DNA of 43,379 nucleotides, from contig JABFRW010000014.1 in the NCBI GenBank assembly GCA_013140805.1, forward strand, positions 1-43,379, written 5' to 3'. The translations under genes were made by a program, and so were the position numbers. Source of the DNA: Candidatus Eisenbacteria bacterium (GTDB lineage: Bacteria; Eisenbacteria; RBG-16-71-46). Each line of letters opens with the position of its first letter. The first letter of the stretch is position 1. The notes below the pieces were generated by a model. The model was not told where the DNA came from. It did not search any database and was given only the letters and a program-made list of their open reading frames with translations. Positions 28,696-35,167 of the stretch are shown here, piece after piece.

Positions 28696-30144
28696 ATGAA
28701 GATTCTCTCCGCGCGCTTTTGGTTCGCCGGTCTGCTCGCCCTCGTCGCGTGTCTCGCGCTGATGGCGGCGAGCACTCCGACGACCTCGATCAAGCAGCCA
28801 GACAAGCTCGTCATCCTCTCGACGACCGACGTCAAGGGGAAGACGAGCCCGTGTGGTTGAAGTACCCCCAAGGGGGGCCTCGCCCGGCGGGCGAGTTTCG
28901 TCGACAGTGTGAAGGCGGAGTACGGCCAGGTGGCGCTGGTCGACAATGGTAATTTCTTTCCCGAGAACGAGCTGGAGCAGGACAAGGCGTGGTTCCTGAT
29001 GGACGCCATCAAGCTGCTCGACGTGAAGGCGGTCGGCACCAGCCCGAACGAGCTGCGTTTCGGTTACGGCTATCTCAAGTATCACGTGGCGCGAACGCGG
29101 CTGCCGCTGACGAGCGCGAACCTGATCGACGTTCGCACCAAGAAGCCCGCGTTCCAGCCGTACATCATCGAAAAGATCGGAAGCGTCAAGGTCGGCTTCT
29201 TCAGCCTCATGAACGAGAAGCAGGACCTGAACAACAACCGGGACTCCTTGCGGATCGACGAAGCCGTCGCGACGGCTCGCCGCGTCGTCCCCGAGTTGCG
29301 CAAGAAGGGCGCGGCGGTGGTGGTGCTGCTGTCGCAGCTCGGCAAGGTCGAGAGTGAAGATCTGGTCACGGCGGTGCCGGGAATCGACGCGGTGATCTGC
29401 GGGCACAACGTGCCGGTCCTGACCAAGGGCCGCATGGTCAAGAGCACCGTCGCGTCCTATGGCGGTGAGCAGGGCCAGTACCTGAGCCGCACCATGCTGA
29501 CACTGGCAGGCGGCAAGGTGATGTCGGGTGAGAACGAATCGTTCATGCTCGGACCGGAAGTCGGCATTCGTGCCGACGTCGAGCGCCTGGTCAAGGCGTT
29601 CGAAGACGGGCAGAACGAGAAGATGCGAAAGGCCGAGAAGGAAAAGGCCGCCGAGAGCACGATCGCACAGGAGAAGAACGCCGATCACTTCGTCGGTGCC
29701 GATCTGTGCGCGCGGTGTCACAAGAACGAGTACGACCAGTGGAAGACCACGTCGCATTCACTGGCGTGGAACACGCTGGTCCACGAGAAGAAGGAAGCCA
29801 CTCCGGAGTGCATCACGTGCCACGTCGTGGGCTACAAACAGAATGGCGGCTTCCAGACCGGCGCCGATGCGCCGCGGCTGGCGAACGTCCAGTGCGAGAA
29901 CTGCCACGGCATGGGGACCAGCCACGAGGCGTTCGCGCAGCCGCCGCACCAGGTGGGCGAAGCGACGTGCGTGAAGTGCCACCACGGCGAGAACGACGCG
30001 ACCTGGAACTACGATTTGAAGCTGCCGATGGTGGTCCACGGCAACACCACCGGCATGACGATCGAGCACAAGAAGGTGAAGGTCGAGGTGATTCCAGACA
30101 CCGCCGCGGCTCCGGCGCACGGTCACGAGGGACACTCGCACTGA
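28696..30144 (+). CDS. Putative selenoprotein: metallophosphatase-like (UshA-like) domain with CGU motif fused to tetrahaem cytochrome
   Basis: The frame encodes 482 residues if TGA at 28858-28860 is read as Sec55. Upstream in frame are a signal peptide (K-I-L-S-A-R-F-W-F-A-G-L-L-A-L-V-A) and L-V-I-L-S-T-T-D-V-K-G-K-T-S-P-C-G. After the TGA come S-T-P-K-G-G-L-A-R-R-A-S-F-V-D and 427 open codons. The next gene is a paralogue with C-G-C at the same place, so U55 replaces Cys. A stem-loop at 28879-28895 fits a SECIS. Residues ~35-280 follow the 5'-nucleotidase/UshA metallophosphatase fold, but the usual ligands are changed (D-V-K-G for DxHG, D-N-G-N for DxGD, P-N-E for NHE), so hydrolysis is doubtful. 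Haem sites C338-A-R-C-H, C372-I-T-C-H, C400-E-N-C-H and C425-V-K-C-H form a c554-like tetrahaem domain. The C-terminus is His-rich (H-G-H-E-G-H-S-H). A periplasmic redox role is inferred; the substrate is unknown. Default calling would start at 28909. Confidence 0.85.
28879..28895 (+). promoter_or_regulatory. Candidate bacterial SECIS hairpin for the CGU protein
   Basis: CUCGCCC-GGC-GGGCGAG is a perfect 7-bp stem with a GGC loop inside the coding sequence. The loop begins 26 nt after the UGA (25 nt between), within the 16-37 nt range of bacterial SECIS elements, and starts with G as most do. The Cys paralogue has no equivalent hairpin after its TGC. GC-rich DNA makes hairpins common, so the stem alone is weak evidence. 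Confidence 0.55.
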
Positions 30145-30188
30145 GCGCGGGCTCGACCCGGCTTCACCCTGATGGTTTCGACTCTCGA

Positions 30189-30219
30189 ACGCGGCGTTCC
30201 GGTCTCCGGGACGCCGCGT
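30189..30219 (+). terminator. Strong hairpin between the Sec and Cys paralogues
   Basis: ACGCGGCGT (30189-30197) pairs perfectly with ACGCCGCGT (30211-30219), and the inner CCGG-TCT-CCGG extends the stem. No T-run follows, only CTGTC. It may attenuate or stabilise the message between the two paralogues, or act as a factor-dependent terminator. The remainder of the 106-bp gap holds only the GAGGAG ribosome-binding site of the next gene. Confidence 0.45.
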
Positions 30220-30250
30220 CTGTCATGAACGCCAACCCGAGGAGCTGAAC

Positions 30251-31690
30251 ATGCACCGACCCCTGTCACGGGGGCTCTCCCTGCTCTCGGCACTCGTCGC
30301 ACTCGGCCTGCTGGCCGGCGCCGATGCGCCCCCGAGCAGCCCGACGAAGCCGTCTGCGAATGCGCTCGTGATCCTTTCGACCACCGACGTCAAGGGTAAG
30401 ACCAGTCCGTGCGGATGCAGCATTCCGAAGGGCGGACTGTCGCGTCGCGCCAGCTTCATCGACAGCGTGCGGATCGAGAGCCCGCTGACTCTCGCGGTCG
30501 ACAACGGTAACTTCGTGCCCGAGGACGAGCTTCATCGGCCGGTCGCGTGGTTCATGATGGACGCCATGAAGATCATGAAGCTCGACGCGGTGGGCGTGAG
30601 CCCGAACGATCTGCGCTTCGGCTACGCGCTGCTCCAGTCCGAAGCGCGGCGCACCGCGCTGCCGCTCACCTCGGCGAACCTGTTCGATCGCCGGTCCCGC
30701 AAGACCGCGTTCGCGCCGTACCTGATCAAGACCGTCGGCAAGGTCAAAGTCGGCTTCTTCAGTCTGATGCCGGCTGCGGCGGAAATCGGCGCGGCGCGTG
30801 ATTCGGTGCGGGTCGAAGATCCGAACGCCATCGCGCTCAAGCTGGTTCCGGAGCTGCGCAAGAAGGGTGCGACCGTCGTGGTGCTGCTGTCGCAGCTCGG
30901 AAAGGTCGAAAGCGAAGACCTGGTGACCTCGGTGCCGGGGATCGACGCGGTGGTGTGCGGACGGAACGTGCCGATGCTCGCCAAGGGGCGCACGGTCAAG
31001 AGCACGGTGGCGTCCTACGGTGGCGAGCAAGGCCAGTATGTGAGTCGCACGATTCTCAACCTCGACGCGGCCGGCAAGGCCACCAGCGGCGACAACGAGA
31101 CCTTCATGCTCGGACCGACGGTCGGCGAGAATCCCGAGATGCAGCGGCTGGTGAAGTCGTTCGAGGACGGTCTCAACGAAGAGCTGCGCAAGAACGAGAA
31201 GGAACGCGCGGCCGCCGTCGAGCTGGACAAGCAGAAGAACGCCGATCACTTCGTGGGTGCCGAGCTGTGCGGGCGTTGCCACCAGCCCGAGTACGAGCAG
31301 TGGCAGACCACCTCGCACTCGGTCGCGTGGTCGACGCTGGTGGCCAAGCAGAAGGACGCGACGCCCGACTGCATTCCGTGTCACGTGGTCGGCTACCAGC
31401 AGCCGGGTGGGTTCCAGACCGGATCGGATGCTGCGCGGCTCTCGAATGTGCAGTGCGAGAACTGCCACGGCATGGGCACCAAGCACGATGCGTTCGCGTC
31501 TGCCGCGCACACGGTGGGCGAGGAGACGTGCGTGAAGTGCCACCAGGGCGACAATGACGCGACCTGGAACTGGGAGAAGAAATTCCCTCTGATCGCGCAC
31601 GGCAACACCACCGGACACACGATTCAGAACAAGAAAGTGAAGGAAGCGATCCCGGCCGGACGCATGGGGACAGCGCACGGCGGCCAGTAG
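30251..31690 (+). CDS. Cys paralogue: metallophosphatase-like (UshA-like) domain with CGC motif fused to tetrahaem cytochrome
   Basis: This is a 479-residue protein with a signal peptide (L-S-R-G-L-S-L-L-S-A-L-V-A-L-G-L-L-A-G-A-D-A). The motif T-S-P-C54-G-C56-S-I-P-K-G-G-L-S-R-R-A-S-F-I-D aligns residue for residue with the upstream protein, Cys56 (TGC) standing where that gene has TGA. The metallophosphatase-like region again has degenerate ligands (D-V-K-G, D-N-G-N, S-P-N-D, C-G-R-N where the upstream copy keeps C-G-H-N). Haem motifs are C340-G-R-C-H, C374-I-P-C-H, C402-E-N-C-H and C427-V-K-C-H. It should be a periplasmic tetrahaem redox protein. GAGGAG lies 5 nt before the ATG. It may be co-transcribed with the Sec copy, giving the cell Se-dependent and Se-independent versions. 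The copies differ at the C-terminus; this one lacks the His tail. Confidence 0.88.
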   Translation: MHRPLSRGLSLLSALVALGLLAGADAPPSSPTKPSANALVILSTTDVKGKTSPCGCSIPKGGLSRRASFIDSVRIESPLTLAVDNGNFVPEDELHRPVAWFMMDAMKIMKLDAVGVSPNDLRFGYALLQSEARRTALPLTSANLFDRRSRKTAFAPYLIKTVGKVKVGFFSLMPAAAEIGAARDSVRVEDPNAIALKLVPELRKKGATVVVLLSQLGKVESEDLVTSVPGIDAVVCGRNVPMLAKGRTVKSTVASYGGEQGQYVSRTILNLDAAGKATSGDNETFMLGPTVGENPEMQRLVKSFEDGLNEELRKNEKERAAAVELDKQKNADHFVGAELCGRCHQPEYEQWQTTSHSVAWSTLVAKQKDATPDCIPCHVVGYQQPGGFQTGSDAARLSNVQCENCHGMGTKHDAFASAAHTVGEETCVKCHQGDNDATWNWEKKFPLIAHGNTTGHTIQNKKVKEAIPAGRMGTAHGGQ

Positions 31691-31717
31691 ATTCGCGGGT
31701 TCCTCGCCGACTCACTC

Positions 31718-31747
31718 TTGACGCCCACCGGGGCGCCTCCCTACCGT
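31718..31747 (+). promoter_or_regulatory. Promoter of the transsulfuration genes
   Basis: TTGACG (31718-31723), 18 nt, then TACCGT (31742-31747). The architecture matches the promoters at 28604 and 34517. Expected transcription start is near 31754, about 77 nt before GTG 31831. Confidence 0.5.
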
Positions 31748-31830
31748 GCGTCCCGGTCTCGCGGGGATCGCGACGACCGGCCGAAGGCCATCGCATTCAC
31801 GCGCCGCGCGCGCGAGGGAGCCGTCCTGCC

Positions 31831-33216
31831 GTGAGCCCCAGACTTGAAGGCGTCCAGTACTTCGAGAGCATTCTCGACACCGTCGGACACACGCCGCTGG
31901 TGCGGTTGCGCCGCGTCAGCGAGGGCATCGCGTGCCCGGTGCTCGCGAAGGTCGAGTCGTTCAATCCCGGCGGCAGCGTCAAGGACCGCATCGGTCTCGC
32001 GATGGTCGAGGCGGCGGTGCGCGACGGCAAGCTCAAGCCCGGCGGCACGATCGTCGAGTGCACCTCGGGCAACACCGGGCTCGGGCTCGCCATGGTGGCG
32101 TGCGTGCAGGGCTATCGCGCCGCGTTCTGCATGCCGGACAAGGTGTCGAGCGAGAAGGTGAACCTGCTGAAGGCATTCGGCGCCGAGGTCCACCTGAGCC
32201 CCACCGCCGTCGCTCCCGAACACCCCGACTCGTACTACTCGGTGGCGAAGCGCATCGCGGCCGAACGGCCGGGCGCATTCCTGATGAACCAGTATCACAA
32301 CCCCGCGAACCCCCAGGCGCACTACCAGTCCACCGGTCCCGAGTTGTGGGAGCAGACCGGCGGACGCATCACACACTTCGTGACCGGAATGGGGACCGGC
32401 GGCACCATCAGCGGGACCGGCAAGTTCCTGAAGGAGAAGAATCCGAAGGTTCAGGTGATCGGGGCGGACCCGGTCGGGTCGATCCTCAAGCACTACAAAG
32501 AGACCGGAGAACTCAGCGAGGCCCACACCTACAAGATCGAGGGCGTCGGCGAAGACTTCATCCCGACCGCCACTGATTTCTCGGTGGTCGATCGCGTGAT
32601 CTCGTGCAATGACCGCGACGGGCTCAACATGGCACGCCGCCTCGCGCGCGAGGATGCGATCTTCGTCGGCGGCTCCGCGGGCATGGCCGCGTGGGTCGCG
32701 CTCGAGGTGGCGAAGGCCGCGGGCCCGAACGACCTGGTGGTGGTGCTGCTCCCGGACACCGGCGAGCGCTATCTCACCAAGGTCCACAACGACGAGTGGA
32801 TGCGCGACAACCACCTGTTCGATCCACGCGCCTCGTCGGCAGGCGACGTGGTCGGCAACAAGGGTCGGAACGCTCAGGCGCTGCTGAGCGTGCAGTCGGG
32901 CGAGCCGTTGCGCGCCGCCCTCGCGCTCATCGAAAAGCACGACATCAGCCAGATCCCGGTCATGAAGGGCCGCGAAGTGGTGGGGACGCTCGAAGAGAGC
33001 GAAGCCTTGAAGGCGGCACTCTCGGATCCGCGCGCGGTCGAGATCCCGGTCGATCGCTGGATGACCGGGCCGCTCTCGGTCGTGACCGCGGACGTGCACG
33101 TCGAGCAGCTCACCCGCCTGCTCGCCAAGGAGCCCGCCGTGCTGGTGCGGCGCGACGGCGAGCTGGTGGGCATTCTCACGCGTTTCGACATGCTGCAGTT
33201 CATCGCCGGAGCCTGA
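31831..33216 (+). CDS. cbs: Cystathionine beta-synthase with C-terminal CBS-domain pair
   Basis: This is a 461-residue PLP enzyme that condenses serine and homocysteine to cystathionine in the cytoplasm. The PLP lysine is in N-P-G-G-S-V-K51-D-R. The phosphate-binding and substrate loops follow (C-T-S-G-N-T-G-L-G-L-A, G-M-G-T-G-G-T-I-S-G-T-G). The ending G-E-R-Y-L-T-K-V-H-N-D-E-W-M is typical of cystathionine beta-synthase rather than O-acetylserine sulfhydrylase. Residues ~340-461 are two CBS motifs (H-D-I-S-Q-I-P-V-M, then L-V-G-I-L-T-R-F-D-M), a regulatory module. No haem-binding N-terminus is seen. It starts at GTG 31831. It forms an operon with the gamma-family enzyme 64 bp downstream, together completing a transsulfuration route. 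Confidence 0.92.
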   Translation: MSPRLEGVQYFESILDTVGHTPLVRLRRVSEGIACPVLAKVESFNPGGSVKDRIGLAMVEAAVRDGKLKPGGTIVECTSGNTGLGLAMVACVQGYRAAFCMPDKVSSEKVNLLKAFGAEVHLSPTAVAPEHPDSYYSVAKRIAAERPGAFLMNQYHNPANPQAHYQSTGPELWEQTGGRITHFVTGMGTGGTISGTGKFLKEKNPKVQVIGADPVGSILKHYKETGELSEAHTYKIEGVGEDFIPTATDFSVVDRVISCNDRDGLNMARRLAREDAIFVGGSAGMAAWVALEVAKAAGPNDLVVVLLPDTGERYLTKVHNDEWMRDNHLFDPRASSAGDVVGNKGRNAQALLSVQSGEPLRAALALIEKHDISQIPVMKGREVVGTLEESEALKAALSDPRAVEIPVDRWMTGPLSVVTADVHVEQLTRLLAKEPAVLVRRDGELVGILTRFDMLQFIAGA

Positions 33217-33280
33217 GCTCCGACGCGAAGCTCTCGATTCATTCGCGCGGGCCGAGTCGCCCGCGCCCCGGAGGACACCC

Positions 33281-34456
33281 ATGGGCGGCGATTCCGCTCT
33301 TCAACCCGGCGCCGGATTCAGCACCCGCGCCATCCATGCCGGCCAGGAGCCGGACCCCACCACCGGCGCGGTCGTCACCCCGATCTATCAGACCTCGACG
33401 TATGCCCAGGAAGCACTCGGGAAGCACAAGGGCTTCGAGTACGCGCGCACCCACAACGCGACCCGGCAGGCGCTGGAGCGCAACCTGGCCGCGCTCGAGG
33501 GCGGGCGCCACGGACTGTGCTTCGCGTCGGGACTCGCGGCCACCACCACGCTGATGCTGACGTTGTCGGCCGGCGACCACGTGATCGCCGGCGACAACCT
33601 GTACGGCGGCAGCTACCGGCTGTTCGTGCGCGTGTTCGAGCGACTCGGACTGCGCTACACCTTCGTGCCGTCGGATCGCACCGAGGCGTTCGAAGCCTCG
33701 TTCACTCCCGCGACCCGGCTGGTGTTCGTCGAGACCCCGACCAATCCCATGATGCAGATCACCGACCTGGCCGCGGTCGCGAAACTGGCGAACGCCCGCG
33801 GTGCGAAGGTCGTGGTCGACAACACGTTCATGACGCCGTTCTTCCAACGTCCGCTCGAACACGGCTGCCACGTGGTGCTGCACTCGGTCACCAAGTACCT
33901 GAACGGTCACAGCGACCTGATCGGTGGCGCGCTGATCACGTCCGACGAGGCGATGGCCGAGTCGTTGCGCTTCCTGCAAAACGCGGCCGGCGGTGTCCCC
34001 GGTCCGATGGATTGCTGGCTCGCGCTGCGCGGCACCAAGACGCTCGCGGTGCGAATGCGGCAGCACGACGCCAACGCGCTCGCGATCGCCCGCTACCTCG
34101 AGGGTCATCGTGCGGTCACGCGAGTGCTCTACCCGGGACTCGAGAGCCACGCGCAGCACGCACTCGCGCGGCGCCAGGCGTCGGGTTTCGGCGGCACCCT
34201 GTCGTTCGTCCCCGGCGACGGCTCGCTCGAGGCCGGGCGCCGGGTATTCGATCGGCTGCGTCTCTTCACGCGAGCGGAGAGCCTCGGGGGAGTCGAAAGT
34301 CTGGCCTGTCACCCGGCTTCCATGACCCATGCCTCGGTTCCCCGGGAGCATCGGCTCAAGATCGGCTTTGCGGACGGATTGATCCGCCTGTCGGTCGGAA
34401 TCGAGGACCTGGCCGATCTCCAGTCCGATCTCGACTACGCGCTCTCGGGCGCGTAA
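33281..34456 (+). CDS. Cystathionine gamma-synthase/gamma-lyase family PLP enzyme
   Basis: This is a 391-residue protein of full family length. It shows the N-terminal F-S-T-R-A-I-H-A-G-Q-E-P-D and the fold-type I PLP lysine in H-S-V-T-K205-Y-L-N-G-H-S-D-L-I-G-G. The P-T-N-P-M-M-Q-I-T-D motif and the closing I-R-L-S-V-G-I-E-D segment are also present. It makes or cleaves cystathionine. Next to a cystathionine beta-synthase, the lyase direction (cystathionine to cysteine, 2-oxobutyrate and ammonia) is likelier, giving reverse transsulfuration, but sequence alone does not separate synthase from lyase. GGAGG precedes ATG. The pathway can also carry selenium compounds, possibly relevant in a Sec-using host (speculative). 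Confidence 0.88.
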   Translation: MGGDSALQPGAGFSTRAIHAGQEPDPTTGAVVTPIYQTSTYAQEALGKHKGFEYARTHNATRQALERNLAALEGGRHGLCFASGLAATTTLMLTLSAGDHVIAGDNLYGGSYRLFVRVFERLGLRYTFVPSDRTEAFEASFTPATRLVFVETPTNPMMQITDLAAVAKLANARGAKVVVDNTFMTPFFQRPLEHGCHVVLHSVTKYLNGHSDLIGGALITSDEAMAESLRFLQNAAGGVPGPMDCWLALRGTKTLAVRMRQHDANALAIARYLEGHRAVTRVLYPGLESHAQHALARRQASGFGGTLSFVPGDGSLEAGRRVFDRLRLFTRAESLGGVESLACHPASMTHASVPREHRLKIGFADGLIRLSVGIEDLADLQSDLDYALSGA

Positions 34457-34516
34457 ATCCGCGGGTTTCAAGCACCTCGGGCATCGTGGCGGGGGCGCGC
34501 CGAGGGTAGTTTCGAG

Positions 34517-34546
34517 TTGACAACCCCGGCCGGCTGTCCCTACCCT
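34517..34546 (+). promoter_or_regulatory. Promoter of the small lipoprotein gene
   Basis: A perfect -35 TTGACA (34517-34522), 18-nt spacer and TACCCT (34541-34546). Transcription should start near 34553, leaving a leader of about 180 nt before the ATG at 34734. Confidence 0.6.
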
Positions 34547-34733
34547 GCCGGCTCGTTTTGCGCGCCGTCTCCGTGGGCAGGGGCGAACGCGTAGGGGCGT
34601 CGTAAGCAAACGCAACGGACGCACGCCAGGGGCCGACACCCGTTCGGTGTCGCTCATTCCCGAGCGATCAGCCCGATTCTGCCGCCGGCCGCAAGGTTGG
34701 CGGTGACTCCATTGAGGGGGTGAAGAACTAAGG
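34547..34733 (+). promoter_or_regulatory. Long structured 5' leader of unknown type
   Basis: About 180 nt lie between the promoter and the small lipoprotein ATG with no open frame of note. It holds a perfect hairpin CGACACC-CGTTC-GGTGTCG near 34633, and CCGCC with GGCGG arms enclosing 12 nt near 34681-34702. The end of the leader contains GAGGGGG, a possible ribosome-binding site. I compared it by eye with cobalamin, c-di-GMP, SAH, fluoride and glutamine RNA motifs and found no match. It may be an unrecognised leader RNA or an ordinary stable untranslated region. Confidence 0.35.
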
Positions 34734-34922
34734 ATGCGTAAGCTTTTCGCTCTATTCCTCGTCGCCATGATGGCGCTCGCGCTGGTTGGATGCAGCCAGA
34801 CGCAGACGACTTCTGAGGCTCCGCCTGCGGAGACCCCGGCCGAGACTCCGGCTGTGGATGCTCCGACCGACACCATGGCAATGCCGGCCGATACCACGGC
34901 CAGCCAGCCTGCGTCGCACTGA
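34734..34922 (+). CDS. Small Ala/Pro/Thr-rich lipoprotein
   Basis: This is a 62-residue protein. M-R-K-L-F-A-L-F-L-V-A-M-M-A-L-A-L-V-G-C-S-Q is a textbook lipoprotein signal with lipobox A-L-V-G-C20. The mature 43 residues are an acidic, Pro/Ala/Thr-rich low-complexity tail (P-A-E-T-P-A-E-T-P-A) with two Met and a C-terminal His. It has no domain and resembles small abundant envelope lipoproteins only in outline. A strong promoter, a long leader and a strong terminator make it a monocistronic, probably highly expressed gene. Confidence 0.75.
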   Translation: MRKLFALFLVAMMALALVGCSQTQTTSEAPPAETPAETPAVDAPTDTMAMPADTTASQPASH

Positions 34923-34927
34923 CGTGA

Positions 34928-34946
34928 ACCCGGTGATGCCGGGTTG
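34928..34946 (+). other. Hairpin just after the small lipoprotein stop
   Basis: AACCCGG-N5-CCGGGTT is a perfect 7-bp stem starting 6 nt after the stop codon. It lies directly before the intrinsic terminator and may protect the transcript's 3' end. Confidence 0.5.
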
Positions 34947-34956
34947 AAGTTCCCGA

Positions 34957-34988
34957 GGGGGGTCCGCAAGGACCCCCCTTCGGTTTTG
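34957..34988 (+). terminator. Intrinsic terminator after the small lipoprotein gene
   Basis: GGGGGGTCC-GCAA-GGACCCCCC is a perfect 9-bp stem with a GNRA-type loop, followed by TTCGGTTTT. It is the clearest rho-independent terminator in the window. Confidence 0.85.
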
Positions 34989-35167
34989 GGGTCGAACACC
35001 CGGTCCAAATGGCCGGGAGTGGCAAGTACCGTGCGCGCCCGCAACCTGAATCGTCACCTTGCCGTAGAGCGCAACGTCAGTCGGGAACGAAGCAGCTCGC
35101 TCCACTCAGGAGCTCGTGGGCCCCGGTCACATCCCACCCGGGGGCGGACGAGGCAAGGAGAGGAATC

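Noticed and set aside
28864-28877. CCCCC-AA-GGGGG hairpin directly after the UGA at 28858 as the SECIS
   Set aside because: Its loop is only about 8-10 nt from the UGA, closer than bacterial SECIS elements work, and the two-base loop is too tight. The stem at 28879-28895 fits better.
30266-31678. 470-residue minus-strand open frame opposite the Cys paralogue, and similar long antisense frames (15115-16398 plus, 7677-9026 minus)
   Set aside because: They mirror codon periodicity of the real genes in GC-rich DNA, have His/Arg/Asp-rich composition without motifs, and overlap well-recognised proteins entirely.
34547-34733. tRNA or a known riboswitch in the leader
   Set aside because: No cloverleaf or T-loop consensus, and no match by eye to cobalamin, c-di-GMP, SAH, fluoride or glutamine RNA motifs.
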